Part shown: positions 36,306-44,840 of the stretch, piece by piece | How the letters are laid out: the number at the start of each line of letters is the position of its first letter | Numbering within the stretch: position 1 is the stretch's first letter | Origin: JACDER01 sp963717765 | GTDB lineage: Bacteria > Actinomycetota > Thermoleophilia > Gaiellales > Gaiellaceae | Direction of reading: 5' to 3' | DNA length: 64,000 nucleotides | Assembly: GCA_963717765.1 (NCBI GenBank) | Contig: CAVQWX010000003.1 | Span: forward strand, 496,001-560,000 | Made by a program: the position numbers and the translations under genes | The notes under the pieces: model-generated | What the model was told of the DNA's origin: nothing | Databases searched by the model: none | What the model saw: only the letters and a program-made list of their open reading frames with translations

Positions 36306-37976
36306 ATGACCTTCACGACGAGACCAGAGCTGCGCGGCACGTTCGGGATGGTCGCCTCGACGCACTGGCTCGCGTCGGCGGCCGGAATGGCCGTGCTCGA
36401 ACGCGGGGGCAACGCCTTCGACGCGGCCGTGGCCGCCGGTTTCACGCTGCAGGTCGTCGAGCCGCACCTGAACGGGCCGGGAGGCGACCTCCCCGCAGTC
36501 TTCTGGAGCGCCGAGCGCGGTGAGCCGCTGGTGCTGTGCGCGCAAGGGGTGTCGCCGGCCGCGGCGACGATCGAGCGTTTCCGCGAGCTCGGGCACGAGC
36601 TCGTGCCGGGGACCGGAGTGCTGGCTGCGTGTGTCCCCGGCGCATTCGGCGGCTGGCTACTGCTCCTCCGCGAGTTCGGCACCTGGCGGCTCAGTGACGT
36701 CCTCCAGTCTGCGATCGGCTACGCAGAGCACGGCTATCCGGTCGTCCCCGGCATCACCGCGACGATCGAGCGGGTCGAGCCGCTCCTGCGCGAGTGGCCC
36801 GCCTCGGCAGCGCTGTACCTACCCGCGCCAAGGCCCGGCGAGCTCTTCCGCAACGCGCAGCTCGCGGCGACCTACCGCGGCATCTGCGACGAGGCGCGAG
36901 GCGGCTCCCGCGAGGACGAAATCGAGCGCGCGCGGGAGCTCTTCTACAACGGCCTCGTGGCGGACGAGATCGATCGCTTCAGCACCGAGAACAGCGGCCT
37001 CCTCACGGGCGGCGACCTGGCTGGGTGGCACGCGACGCTCGAGGAGCCCGTCACCTACGACTACGCCGGGCACACCGTGTGCAAGACGGCGCCGTGGGGG
37101 CAGGGCCCGGTCTTCCTGCAGCAGCTGGCGCTGCTCGAAGGTTTCGATCTGGAGGACATGAGCCCGGCCGAGCTCGTCCACACAGTCACCGAGTGCGCGA
37201 AGCTGGCGTTCGCGGACCGGGACGCGCTGTACGGCGACGCGGATGTCCCGCTCGCGCGCCTGCTGTCGCCCGAGTACAACGATGAGCGCCGGACGCTGGT
37301 CACCGGCGACGCGTCGTACGAGCTCCGGCCCGGCCTCGGCCGCATGCCGCGGCTCGTCGAGGCGGAGGCGTCGCTCGGCTCCGGTGAGCCTACGCTCAGG
37401 AGCGACACCGTCCACCTCGACGTGGCCGACCGCTTCGGCAACCTCGTCTCGGCGACGCCGAGCGGTGGCTGGCTCGACGGCTCGCCGACGATTCCCGGAC
37501 TCGGCTGGCCGCTCGGCACGCGCGCGCAGATGTTCTGGCTGGAGGAGGGCCTGCCCTCCTCACTCGCTCCGCGCAAGCGTCCCCGGACGACGCTGAGCCC
37601 CGGCCTCGCACTCCGTGGCGGCGATCCCTACCTCGCCTTTGGCACGCCGGGCGGCGACCAGCAGGACCAGTGGGCGCTGCATGTGTTCCTCCGCCATGTC
37701 CACGGCCTGAACCTCCAGGCCGCCATCGACGCCCCGGAGTTCCACACCGACCACTTCCCGAGCTCGTTCTTCCCGCGCCGGGCGCAGCTCGGCTCGCTCG
37801 CCGTGGAGTCGAGGCTCGGCGACGACGCGATCGCCGAGCTCCGGGCCCGCGGCCACGACGTCACCTTGAGGGGGCCATGGTCGCTCGGCCGCGTCACGGC
37901 GGTCGCCCGCGATGATGAACAGCTGAAGGCCGCCGCGAACCCCCGCGGCATGCAGGGTTACGCGGCCGGTCGCTGA
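36306..37976 (+). CDS. Gamma-glutamyltransferase family protein
   Basis: A 556-residue Ntn-hydrolase precursor. The large-subunit part has GGNAFDAAVAAGFTLQVVEP, HLNGPGGD and GTGVLAACVPGAFGGWLLLL. The self-processing nucleophile is T368 in RSDTVHLDVADRFGNLVSAT, where the family has TTH; the second residue here is Val. Later motifs LGWPLGTRAQMFW, RPRTTLSPGLAL and AFGTPGGDQQDQW are intact. No signal peptide is seen, so this is a cytosolic GGT-like enzyme that could transfer or hydrolyse gamma-glutamyl or acyl amides. It is cotranscribed with the VOC gene. Confidence 0.9.
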   Translation: MTFTTRPELRGTFGMVASTHWLASAAGMAVLERGGNAFDAAVAAGFTLQVVEPHLNGPGGDLPAVFWSAERGEPLVLCAQGVSPAAATIERFRELGHELVPGTGVLAACVPGAFGGWLLLLREFGTWRLSDVLQSAIGYAEHGYPVVPGITATIERVEPLLREWPASAALYLPAPRPGELFRNAQLAATYRGICDEARGGSREDEIERARELFYNGLVADEIDRFSTENSGLLTGGDLAGWHATLEEPVTYDYAGHTVCKTAPWGQGPVFLQQLALLEGFDLEDMSPAELVHTVTECAKLAFADRDALYGDADVPLARLLSPEYNDERRTLVTGDASYELRPGLGRMPRLVEAEASLGSGEPTLRSDTVHLDVADRFGNLVSATPSGGWLDGSPTIPGLGWPLGTRAQMFWLEEGLPSSLAPRKRPRTTLSPGLALRGGDPYLAFGTPGGDQQDQWALHVFLRHVHGLNLQAAIDAPEFHTDHFPSSFFPRRAQLGSLAVESRLGDDAIAELRARGHDVTLRGPWSLGRVTAVARDDEQLKAAANPRGMQGYAAGR

Positions 37977-38012
37977 TCCGTACTCGCCCGCGGCGCGCCG
38001 CTCGCCGCTCCT

Positions 38013-38018
38013 TAAGAT
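38013..38018 (+). promoter_or_regulatory. -10 element of valS
   Basis: TAAGAT ends 7 bases before the valS ATG, and there is no Shine-Dalgarno in between. A leaderless message is likely. Confidence 0.5.
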
Positions 38019-38025
38019 CCTCTGC

Positions 38026-40437
38026 ATGGAGTCGATGTACGACCAGAAGGCCGTCGAGGCCCGCTGGCAGGAGATCTGGGAGGACGAAGGCCTGTACGAG
38101 GCGGATCCCGACACGCCCGGCGAGACCTTCGTCGTCATGCACCCGCCGCCGAACATCTCGGGCTCCCTGACGATCGGCCACTGCCTCCAGCTTTCGCTCG
38201 AGGACGCGCTCGTCCGCTACCACCGGATGCGAGGCTTCAACACGCTCTTCCAGCCGGGCTACGACCATGGCGGGATCTCCACCTGGGCCGCGATCGGCCG
38301 CGAGCTCGCAAAAGCGGGAGAGACCCAGCGCGACCTCGGCCGCGAGGGGTTCGACGAATACGCGCAGCGCTGGCTCGAGCAGTACGGGGGCAAGATCATG
38401 AGCCAGTTCCGCCTGCTCGGCGCCTCGCTCGACTACCGCCGCGAGCGGTTCACCATGGATCCGGGCTACTACCGCGCGGTCCTGCGCTGGTTCGTGCACC
38501 TGTACGAGCGGGGCTGGATCTACCGGGACAACAGGATGGCGAACTGGTGCCCGCGCGACCGGACGGCGCTTTCCGACCTCGAGGTCGAGCACGAAGAGGT
38601 CGACGACACGCTCTCGTACATCCGCTACCCGCTCGCGGACGGCTCCGGTCACATCACGATCGCGACCGTGCGGCCCGCGACGATCCTCGCGGACGTCGCG
38701 GTCGCCGTCCATCCCGACGACGAGCGCTACCGCTCGCTCGTGGGGAAGGACGCGATCGTCCCCTTCGTCGAGCGGCACGTCCCGGTGATCGCGGACGCTG
38801 AGGTCGACCCCGAGTTCGGCACCGGCGCGCTGAAGGTCACGCCGGGACACGATCCGGTCGACTTCGAGATCGGCCGCCGACACGGCCTTCCGGAGTTGAC
38901 CGTGATCGGCGAGGACGGGCGGATGAGCGCGGAGGCGGAGGAGCTGGCCGGCCTGACGCAGGACGAAGCGGGCGAGCGCGTGCTCGAGTGGGCACGAGAG
39001 CGTGATCTCCTCGAGCAGCAGGAGCCCTACTGCCACGCGGTCGGCCGCTGCTATCGCTGCAAGACGCGGGTCGAGCCCCTCGTGCTCCTCCAGTGGTGGG
39101 TGGAGATGGAGGAGCTCGTGCGGCCCGCGATCGCCGCCGTCCGCGAGGAGCGCGTCCGTTTCACGCCCGAGCGCTTCGCGCGTGTCTGCCTCGACTGGCT
39201 CGAGAAGATCCGCCCCTGGTGCATCTCGCGCCAGATCTGGTGGGGCCACCGGATCCCCGTCTGGTACTGCCCGGACGGCCATGTCACAGTGTCCGAGGAA
39301 GCCCCAGCCGCTTGCTCCGAGTGCGGCTCCACCGAGCTGCGCCAGGACGAGGACGTGCTCGACACGTGGTTCTCCTCGGCGCTCTATCCGTTTGCGACCC
39401 TCGGTTGGCCGGAGAAGACGCCGGAGCTCGAGCGCTACTACGCGGGCGACGTGCTCACCACCGCGCGGGACATCATCTTCCTCTGGGTCGCCCGCATGAT
39501 CTTCGCCGGGGACGAGCTGCTCGGCGAGGACCCCTACCACGACGTGGTGATCCACTCGTACCTCGCCAACCCGGATGGCAGCCGCATGGGTCGGACGGCA
39601 GGGACGGCCGTCGAGCCCGAGGACGTCCTCGAGCCCTACGGCGCGGATGCGACGCGCTACGGGCTGCTCAAGGTGACGTCGAGTCAGGATCCTCGCTTCT
39701 CGTTCGGCTCGATCGAGGAGGGGCGCAAGCTCGCGATCAAGTTGTGGAACGTCTCGCGACTGATCCTGCAGAACGTCGGTGGCGCGCTGCCGGACGAGCG
39801 GCCGCGCGACGTCGAGGAGCGCTGGATCCTCGCGCGGCTCGACGCCGAACGCGCAGAGCTGGAGGACTGCCTGGCGCGCTTCGACTTCGCCGCTGCAGTC
39901 AAGCTGCTCTATCGGCTCACCTTCGACGATTTCTGCGACTGGTACGCGGAGGCAGTCAAGCCGCGCCTCTACGCCGAGGACGACGACGCGCGCGCGACCG
40001 CGCTCGCGGCGCTCGAACGGCTGTTGAAGCTGCTGCACCCGGTCATGCCGCACGTGACCGAGGAGATCTGGTCGCACCTGCCGGCACGTGAGACCCGGCT
40101 GATCGTCGCTCCGTGGCTCGAGCCACGGCCGGAGCACGTGGACGCGCGGGACGCCCTCGACGAGGTGCGGCTCGCGGCGAGCATCTACCGCCGCAGCGGC
40201 GTGCGAGTCGGCCTGGAGGGCGAGGCCGAGCGGATCTTCGAGGCCGTCGTCCGCCCGCGCGACAACGGCCAGGGCGACCTCGCGGGCGAGATCGAGCGGC
40301 TCCGCAAAGAGGTCGAGCGCGGCGAGCGGATGCTGGCCAACGAGCGCTTCGTCCAGAACGCGCCACCGGACGTCGTCGAGGCCGAGAAGGACAAGCTGGA
40401 GCAGTACCGGGCCGAGCTCGATGCGCTCGGCGGTTAG
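38026..40437 (+). CDS. valS: Valyl-tRNA synthetase
   Basis: A class I synthetase of 803 residues, shorter than the 850-950 typical of the family. The HIGH motif is HPPPNISGSLTIGHCLQ; the editing domain includes TVRPATILADVAVAVHPDD and FGTGALKVTPGHDPVDF; WCISRQIWWGHRIPVWYC is diagnostic. The KMSKS position reads RMGRT (520-524), so both lysines are replaced. The C-terminal coiled coil is present (RLRKEVERGERMLANERFVQ then APPDVVEAEKDKLEQYRAEL). It is probably the cell's only ValRS, though this cannot be proved from the window. The gene overlaps folC by 17 bases. Confidence 0.95.
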   Translation: MESMYDQKAVEARWQEIWEDEGLYEADPDTPGETFVVMHPPPNISGSLTIGHCLQLSLEDALVRYHRMRGFNTLFQPGYDHGGISTWAAIGRELAKAGETQRDLGREGFDEYAQRWLEQYGGKIMSQFRLLGASLDYRRERFTMDPGYYRAVLRWFVHLYERGWIYRDNRMANWCPRDRTALSDLEVEHEEVDDTLSYIRYPLADGSGHITIATVRPATILADVAVAVHPDDERYRSLVGKDAIVPFVERHVPVIADAEVDPEFGTGALKVTPGHDPVDFEIGRRHGLPELTVIGEDGRMSAEAEELAGLTQDEAGERVLEWARERDLLEQQEPYCHAVGRCYRCKTRVEPLVLLQWWVEMEELVRPAIAAVREERVRFTPERFARVCLDWLEKIRPWCISRQIWWGHRIPVWYCPDGHVTVSEEAPAACSECGSTELRQDEDVLDTWFSSALYPFATLGWPEKTPELERYYAGDVLTTARDIIFLWVARMIFAGDELLGEDPYHDVVIHSYLANPDGSRMGRTAGTAVEPEDVLEPYGADATRYGLLKVTSSQDPRFSFGSIEEGRKLAIKLWNVSRLILQNVGGALPDERPRDVEERWILARLDAERAELEDCLARFDFAAAVKLLYRLTFDDFCDWYAEAVKPRLYAEDDDARATALAALERLLKLLHPVMPHVTEEIWSHLPARETRLIVAPWLEPRPEHVDARDALDEVRLAASIYRRSGVRVGLEGEAERIFEAVVRPRDNGQGDLAGEIERLRKEVERGERMLANERFVQNAPPDVVEAEKDKLEQYRAELDALGG

Positions 40438-41506
40438 GGTGGCCGCATATGTCGAAGGACTGAGCCCCTGGCCGCAGGACGGGTTCGGGCTCGACCGAAT
40501 CCGCACACTGCTGGACGAGCTCGGGAATCCTCAGCGCGCCTACCGGTCTATCCACATCGTCGGCACGAACGGGAAAGGCACGACGACGAGGACAATCGAG
40601 GAGACGCTCGCTCGCGAGGGGCTGCTCACGGGCGGTTACTACTCGCCGCACGTGACCGGTTGGGCCGAGCGGATCCGCGTAGGCGGCACGGAGGCCGACT
40701 TCGAGCGTGCGGTCGAGCGCGTCCGGCCGGCGGCCGAGCGGCTCGGCGCGACGCAGTTCGAAGTGCTGACCGCCGCGGCGCTGGCGGAGTTCGCGGAGAC
40801 AGGCGTGGACGTCGCCGCCGTCGAGGCGGGGCTGGGCGGGCGCTTCGATGCGACGAACGTCCTGGATGCGCCAGTCGTGGTCCTGACCAACGTCGCGCTC
40901 GAGCACACTGACGTACTCGGCGACACGCGCGCGCAGATCGCGGCGGAGAAACTGGCGGTCGTCCGGCCCGGCGCGACCGTTGTGCTCGGCGAGCCGGAGT
41001 GGGAGGGGCTCGCCCGCGACAACGGTGCGGCGCACGTCATCCTCGAGACAGGCGGCAACACCGCGCTGGGCGCGGCCGCCTCGTCGGTCTTCCTCGGCCG
41101 GCGCATCGTGCCCGTGCACGTCCAGCTGCCCGGTCGGCTCGAATGGCGCGGGGACGAGCTCTGGGACGGCGCACACACGCCCGAGGCCGTCCGCTACATC
41201 GAGCCGCACCTTCCCGCGCTCGGCGCGATCGCCGCTTCGATCCTCTCGGACAAGGACGTCGATGGGATCCTGCGCCTGCTCTCCATGCACGCGCCGGCGT
41301 TCGTGGCCACCACGTCCAGCCATCCGCGCGCCCTGGCGGCCGAGGAGCTCGCACGGCGCGCCCAGCACTACTTCAGGCAGGTCGAGGCGGTCGCGGATTC
41401 CGTCCAGGCGGTGGCGCGGGCGCGCGAGCTGGGCACGCCGGTGCTCGTCACCGGCTCGCTCTATCTGCTCAACGACCTCGCTGTCCGACCTGCGCGCGTA
41501 GCATGA
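40421..41506 (+). CDS. folC: Folylpolyglutamate/dihydrofolate synthase
   Basis: A 361-residue Mur-ligase-like enzyme adding glutamates to folates. The P-loop is GTNGKGTTTR (from G48), followed by GGYYSPHVTGWAERIRVGG and EAGLGGRFDATNVL (family GLGGRxDATN). It is shorter than the usual 420-450 residues: the middle part that normally holds the HQxxNA segment is compressed. The DGAHNP motif near residue 249 reads DGAHTP. Start ATG 40421 lies inside valS; GTG 40439 is an alternative. The TGA overlaps the next small gene's ATG by 4 bases. Confidence 0.9.
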   Translation: MRSAVRVAAYVEGLSPWPQDGFGLDRIRTLLDELGNPQRAYRSIHIVGTNGKGTTTRTIEETLAREGLLTGGYYSPHVTGWAERIRVGGTEADFERAVERVRPAAERLGATQFEVLTAAALAEFAETGVDVAAVEAGLGGRFDATNVLDAPVVVLTNVALEHTDVLGDTRAQIAAEKLAVVRPGATVVLGEPEWEGLARDNGAAHVILETGGNTALGAAASSVFLGRRIVPVHVQLPGRLEWRGDELWDGAHTPEAVRYIEPHLPALGAIAASILSDKDVDGILRLLSMHAPAFVATTSSHPRALAAEELARRAQHYFRQVEAVADSVQAVARARELGTPVLVTGSLYLLNDLAVRPARVA

Positions 41507-41619
41507 AGCTCAAGTTCCGTCAGCGGTTGGGCGTGTTCCTGTTCGCCGCGTTCGTGGTCTGTGCGGTGGTCGGGCTCTCGTTTCTGGTCGGCTACATCGT
41601 CGGAAAGATCTTCCTATGA
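41503..41619 (+). CDS. 38-residue single-pass membrane peptide
   Basis: ATG 41503 starts inside the folC stop (ATGA), and the TGA at 41617 overlaps the ATG of the next gene (ATGA), so the peptide is bracketed by translational couplings. It has a basic N-terminus MKLKFRQRLG then one helix (VFLFAAFVVCAVVGLSFLVG). The overlaps on both sides make it very likely translated. It may assist the following zinc-ribbon membrane protein. No family is recognised. Confidence 0.75.
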   Translation: MKLKFRQRLGVFLFAAFVVCAVVGLSFLVGYIVGKIFL

Positions 41620-42146
41620 CAGCTCTCGGCGCCGACTTCTTCCACTCCGACACGTGGTACGTGCTGCGGAACCTGCTCATCTTCTTCGGCGTGATCTTCT
41701 GGCTCGCGATCGCGTACTGGGTGTACAAGGATGCGCGCCGACGGATCGAGGATCCGTGGCTGGTCGCGATGGCAACGCTCCTCGGTCTCGTCCCGCCGTT
41801 CTTCGGCGCGCTCGTCTACATGCTCTTCCGTCCGCCCGAGTACCTGGAGGACATCCGCGAGCGCGATCTCGAGATCCGTGAGTTGGAGGAGCGAATGTCC
41901 CGCTTCGAGCTGCGCTGTCCGGTTTGCCGCGCCGCGGTAGACCCGTCCTACCTCGTGTGTCCGGTCTGCACGACCAAGCTCAAGCAGGCGTGCGAGAACT
42001 GCAACGCGCCCCTCGAGCCGCTCTGGCAGGTCTGCCCATATTGCGAGAAGCCGATCGAGCTGACTCCGACGCTCGACCTCGGGCCGCCGGACGAACCGCG
42101 CCGGCGCCGGAGCCGGTCGCGCTCCACTCCGCAGCCCGACGAGTAA
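41616..42146 (+). CDS. Double-zinc-ribbon membrane protein
   Basis: A 176-residue protein with two transmembrane helices (NLLIFFGVIFWLAIAYWVY; VAMATLLGLVPPFFGALVYM). A short charged coil leads to a double zinc ribbon with four CxxC knuckles (CPVC, CPVC, CENC, CPYC), then a basic tail RRRRSRSRS. Such ribbons bind zinc and usually mediate protein or nucleic acid contact at the membrane. The function is unknown; it follows folC and the 38-residue peptide and precedes ndk. Confidence 0.87.
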   Translation: MTALGADFFHSDTWYVLRNLLIFFGVIFWLAIAYWVYKDARRRIEDPWLVAMATLLGLVPPFFGALVYMLFRPPEYLEDIRERDLEIRELEERMSRFELRCPVCRAAVDPSYLVCPVCTTKLKQACENCNAPLEPLWQVCPYCEKPIELTPTLDLGPPDEPRRRRSRSRSTPQPDE

Positions 42147-42159
42147 CGTTCCGGCCCAA

Positions 42160-42576
42160 ATGGCCGCCGAGCGAACACTTGTCTTGATCAAGCCCGACGC
42201 GGTCCAGCGCGCGCTCGCCGGCGAGATCCTCGGCCGCTTCGAGCGGCGCGGGCTGCAGATGCGGGCCGCCAAGCTCCTCACGGTCGACCGCGAGCTCGCC
42301 GAACGGCACTACGCAGAGCACAGGGAGAAGCCGTTCTTCGGCGAGCTGGTCGAGTTCATCACCTCGGCGCCGACGCTCGCGCTCGTGCTCGAGGGCGAAG
42401 GGGCGATCGCGTCTGTACGGACGACCATGGGTGCCACCAACCCCGCCGACTCGACGCCGGGCTCGATTCGCGGCGACCTCGCGCTTTCGATGCCGGACAA
42501 CCTCGTGCACGGCTCCGACTCGCCCGAGTCGGCGGCGCGGGAGATCGGCCTCTGGTTTCCCGATGCCGCCCTCTGA
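42160..42576 (+). CDS. ndk: Nucleoside diphosphate kinase
   Basis: A 138-residue enzyme that transfers the gamma phosphate between nucleotides through phosphohistidine H117 (NLVHGSDS). TLVLIKPDAVQRALAGEIL, HYAEHREKPFFGELVEFIT and the Kpn loop ATNPADSTPGSIRGD are canonical. It starts 13 bases after the zinc-ribbon gene. The downstream methyltransferase start lies inside its last codons, so the genes are coupled. Confidence 0.97.
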   Translation: MAAERTLVLIKPDAVQRALAGEILGRFERRGLQMRAAKLLTVDRELAERHYAEHREKPFFGELVEFITSAPTLALVLEGEGAIASVRTTMGATNPADSTPGSIRGDLALSMPDNLVHGSDSPESAAREIGLWFPDAAL

Positions 42577-43318
42577 CCAGGCGCTCCGCAACCGCGAGCA
42601 CTGGGACAACGAGGCGGACGGGTACCAGGCCGTCCACGGGCCGCAGCTCAACCTCGACGACCTGATCTGGGGCGCGTGGTCGATTCCCGAGTGCGAGGTC
42701 GGCGCCCTCGGCGAGGTCGCCGGCAAGGACATCCTCGAGCTCGGCTGCGGCGCAGCTCGCTGGTCGATCGAGCTCGCGAAGCGAGGTGCCCGGCCGGTCG
42801 GGCTCGACAACTCTTCGCGGCAGCTCGAGCACGCCCGCGGGCTCATGGCCGAGGCGGGTCTGGACTTCCCGCTCGTCCACGCGTCCGCTGAGGAGATCCC
42901 GCTGCCGGACGAGTCCTTCGACATCGTCTTCTCCGACCACGGCGCGCTCTCGTGGGCCGACCCAGATGTCGTCGTGCCCGAAGTGGCGCGCGTGTTACGG
43001 CCCCGGGGCATCCTCGCCTTCAACGTCTCGAGCCCGCTCCTCATCGTCTGCTGGAACTCGGAGACGGACGAGGTCGATCTGGAGCTCCACCACTCGTACT
43101 TCGACTTCCGGCGGGTTGTCGAGGACAACCGGGCGGCGACGTATCGCCTCGCCGACGGCGAGTGGATCCGGCTTCTGCGCGTGAACGGCTTCGAGATCGA
43201 AGCGCTGCTCGAGCTGCGTCCGCCCGAGGGCGCCACCACGACCTACGGTGACTACGTCCCTTACGACTGGGCCCGCAACTGGCCGGGCGAGCACGTTTGG
43301 AAGGCGCGCAGGCGATGA
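42563..43318 (+). CDS. SAM-dependent methyltransferase (first of a tandem pair)
   Basis: A 251-residue class I methyltransferase. Motif I is DILELGCGAARWSIEL; motif II LDNSSRQLEHAR; then IPLPDESFDIVFSDHG and RVLRPRGILAFN. The N-terminal module RNREHWDNEADGYQ with WGAWSIPECEVGALGEV is shared with the next protein. ATG 42563 overlaps the ndk end by 14 bases; no better start exists. The methyl acceptor is unknown. Confidence 0.87.
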   Translation: MPPSDQALRNREHWDNEADGYQAVHGPQLNLDDLIWGAWSIPECEVGALGEVAGKDILELGCGAARWSIELAKRGARPVGLDNSSRQLEHARGLMAEAGLDFPLVHASAEEIPLPDESFDIVFSDHGALSWADPDVVVPEVARVLRPRGILAFNVSSPLLIVCWNSETDEVDLELHHSYFDFRRVVEDNRAATYRLADGEWIRLLRVNGFEIEALLELRPPEGATTTYGDYVPYDWARNWPGEHVWKARRR

Positions 43319-44073
43319 GCGAGCGCAACGTCGAAGCCTGGACGCGGGCGAATACGGATTACACCGACGCGCGCGCCGAGGAGGCATGGGCGAAGGACGA
43401 AATCGACTGGGGGATCTGGGCCGTGCCCGAGTCGGAAGTCCACGTCCTGCCGGACGTGTCGGGGAAAGACGTGGTGGAGCTCGGCTGCGGCACCGCCTAC
43501 TTCGGCGCGTGGCTGAAGCGGCGTGGCGCGCGGCGCGTCGTCGCCGTCGATCCCACGCCCGCGCAGCTGGAGACGGCGCGGCGCTGTATGTCGAAGACCG
43601 GGATCGAGCTCGAGCTCGTCCAGGCATTCGGCGAGGACGTGCCGCTGCCGGACGCGTCGTTCGACGTCGCGGTGTCGGAGTACGGAGCGTCGATCTGGGC
43701 CGACCCGTACAAGTGGATCCCCGAGGCCAGGCGGTTGCTCCGTCCCGGTGGGGAGCTCGTGTTCCTGCGCAACTCGACGCTCCTCATCCTCTGCTCGCCG
43801 GACGACGGCAAGGCGGAGGAGCGACTACTCCGACCCCAGTTCGGCATGCACCGGTTCGAGTGGTCGGCGGACGTGGACGAGGGGGTCGAGTACCACCTCT
43901 CGCACGGAGACTGGATCCGGCTGTTGCGCGAGAACGGGTTCGAGATCCTCGACCTGATCGAAATCCAGGCTCCGGAAGGAGCGGAGACGCACTCGCGCTA
44001 CGACTTCGTCTCTGCCGAGTGGGCGAGGAAGTGGCCGTCGGAGGAGATCTGGCGAGCGCGGAAGAGCTCGTGA
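43315..44073 (+). CDS. SAM-dependent methyltransferase (second of a tandem pair)
   Basis: A 252-residue paralogue of the preceding protein: WGIWAVPESEVHVLPDVSGK matches WGAWSIPECEVGALGEVAGK, VVELGCGTAYFGAWLKRRGA matches motif I, VPLPDASFDVAVSEYGAS matches post-I, and both end with GDW/GEWIRLLR(E/V)NGFEI. The ATGA overlap (43315-43318) couples the two. The pair arose by tandem duplication and has diverged considerably, so distinct substrates or a heterodimer are possible. ATG 43315 is preferred to 43297. Confidence 0.87.
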   Translation: MSERNVEAWTRANTDYTDARAEEAWAKDEIDWGIWAVPESEVHVLPDVSGKDVVELGCGTAYFGAWLKRRGARRVVAVDPTPAQLETARRCMSKTGIELELVQAFGEDVPLPDASFDVAVSEYGASIWADPYKWIPEARRLLRPGGELVFLRNSTLLILCSPDDGKAEERLLRPQFGMHRFEWSADVDEGVEYHLSHGDWIRLLRENGFEILDLIEIQAPEGAETHSRYDFVSAEWARKWPSEEIWRARKSS

Positions 44074-44205
44074 ACGAGGGAGCGTCACCGAAGTCACACT
44101 TCCAGCACGCCCGCGTTTCACACCCGTCACACATCTCGCACTACGCTCAAATTGGGGGTCGGGCGCGTTAGCGCCCCGGGGGAATGAAGGGGACATGACC
44201 TTCGC

Positions 44206-44796
44206 GTGCTGCTCGACCCCGCCGTGAGCGCCTCTCCAGCACCCCCGATCCTGCTCGCCTCGACCTCGCCGCGCAGGCGCGAGATCCTCGAACAGTTGCG
44301 GATCCCGTTCGAGGTGCTCGCTCCCGTGTACGAGGAGACCCAGGAGGATCCCGTGGCACACGCGCTCGGCAAGGCCCGCTCGGCGCTGCCGTATGCCGAT
44401 GGACGGCCGGTGCTCGGCTGCGACACGGAGGTCATCTGCGGCGGCCGCGTCTACGGCAAGGCCGAGACCGCGGAGGCGGCGGAGGAAATGCTCGAGAGCC
44501 TCGCCGGCAAGACCCACGAGGTGGTCTCGGGTCTGGCGCTCGTGACGCCGGCCTGGGAGGAAGTCCACAAGGAGGTGACGCGGGTGACCTTTCGATCGCT
44601 CGACGCGCGCGACCTCGCGCATTACGTCGCGAGCGTGGAGTGGAAGGGGCGGGCCGGCGCGTACGCGATCCAGGGGCTGGGCGCGTCGCTCGTCGAGCGG
44701 CTGGAAGGCGACTACCTCAACGTGGTCGGCCTTCCTGGAGCGCTTCTGGTCCGGCTCCTCGCGGAGCGCTTCCCGGGGATCTACGGGTTCGGCTAA
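44206..44796 (+). CDS. maf: Maf-family nucleotide pyrophosphatase
   Basis: A 196-residue house-cleaning enzyme that hydrolyses canonical or modified dTTP/UTP-type nucleotides. LASTSPRRREILEQLRIPFE is the Maf N-terminal signature; VLGCDTEV supplies the catalytic Asp; KTHEVVSGLALV and GAYAIQGLGASLVERLEGDY are conserved. GTG 44206 is used; GTG 44224 is also possible. About 130 bases without a gene separate it from the methyltransferase pair. Confidence 0.95.
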   Translation: MLLDPAVSASPAPPILLASTSPRRREILEQLRIPFEVLAPVYEETQEDPVAHALGKARSALPYADGRPVLGCDTEVICGGRVYGKAETAEAAEEMLESLAGKTHEVVSGLALVTPAWEEVHKEVTRVTFRSLDARDLAHYVASVEWKGRAGAYAIQGLGASLVERLEGDYLNVVGLPGALLVRLLAERFPGIYGFG

Positions 44797-44805
44797 CGTG
44801 CGATC

Positions 44806-44834
44806 TTGACATATAACGATATATCGTGTACTAT
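44806..44834 (+). promoter_or_regulatory. padR promoter with internal operator palindrome
   Basis: TTGACA (44806-44811), a 17-base spacer and TACTAT (44829-44834) form a near-consensus promoter. Transcription would start at or within a base of the ATG at 44841. The spacer contains the perfect palindrome ACGATATATCGT (44816-44827), the AT-rich type bound by PadR repressors, so autorepression is expected. Confidence 0.75.
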
Positions 44835-44840
44835 CGCGGC

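Noticed and set aside
37894..40506. 870-codon reverse open frame opposite valS
   Set aside because: It is an antisense shadow of valS, and valS has diagnostic motifs throughout.
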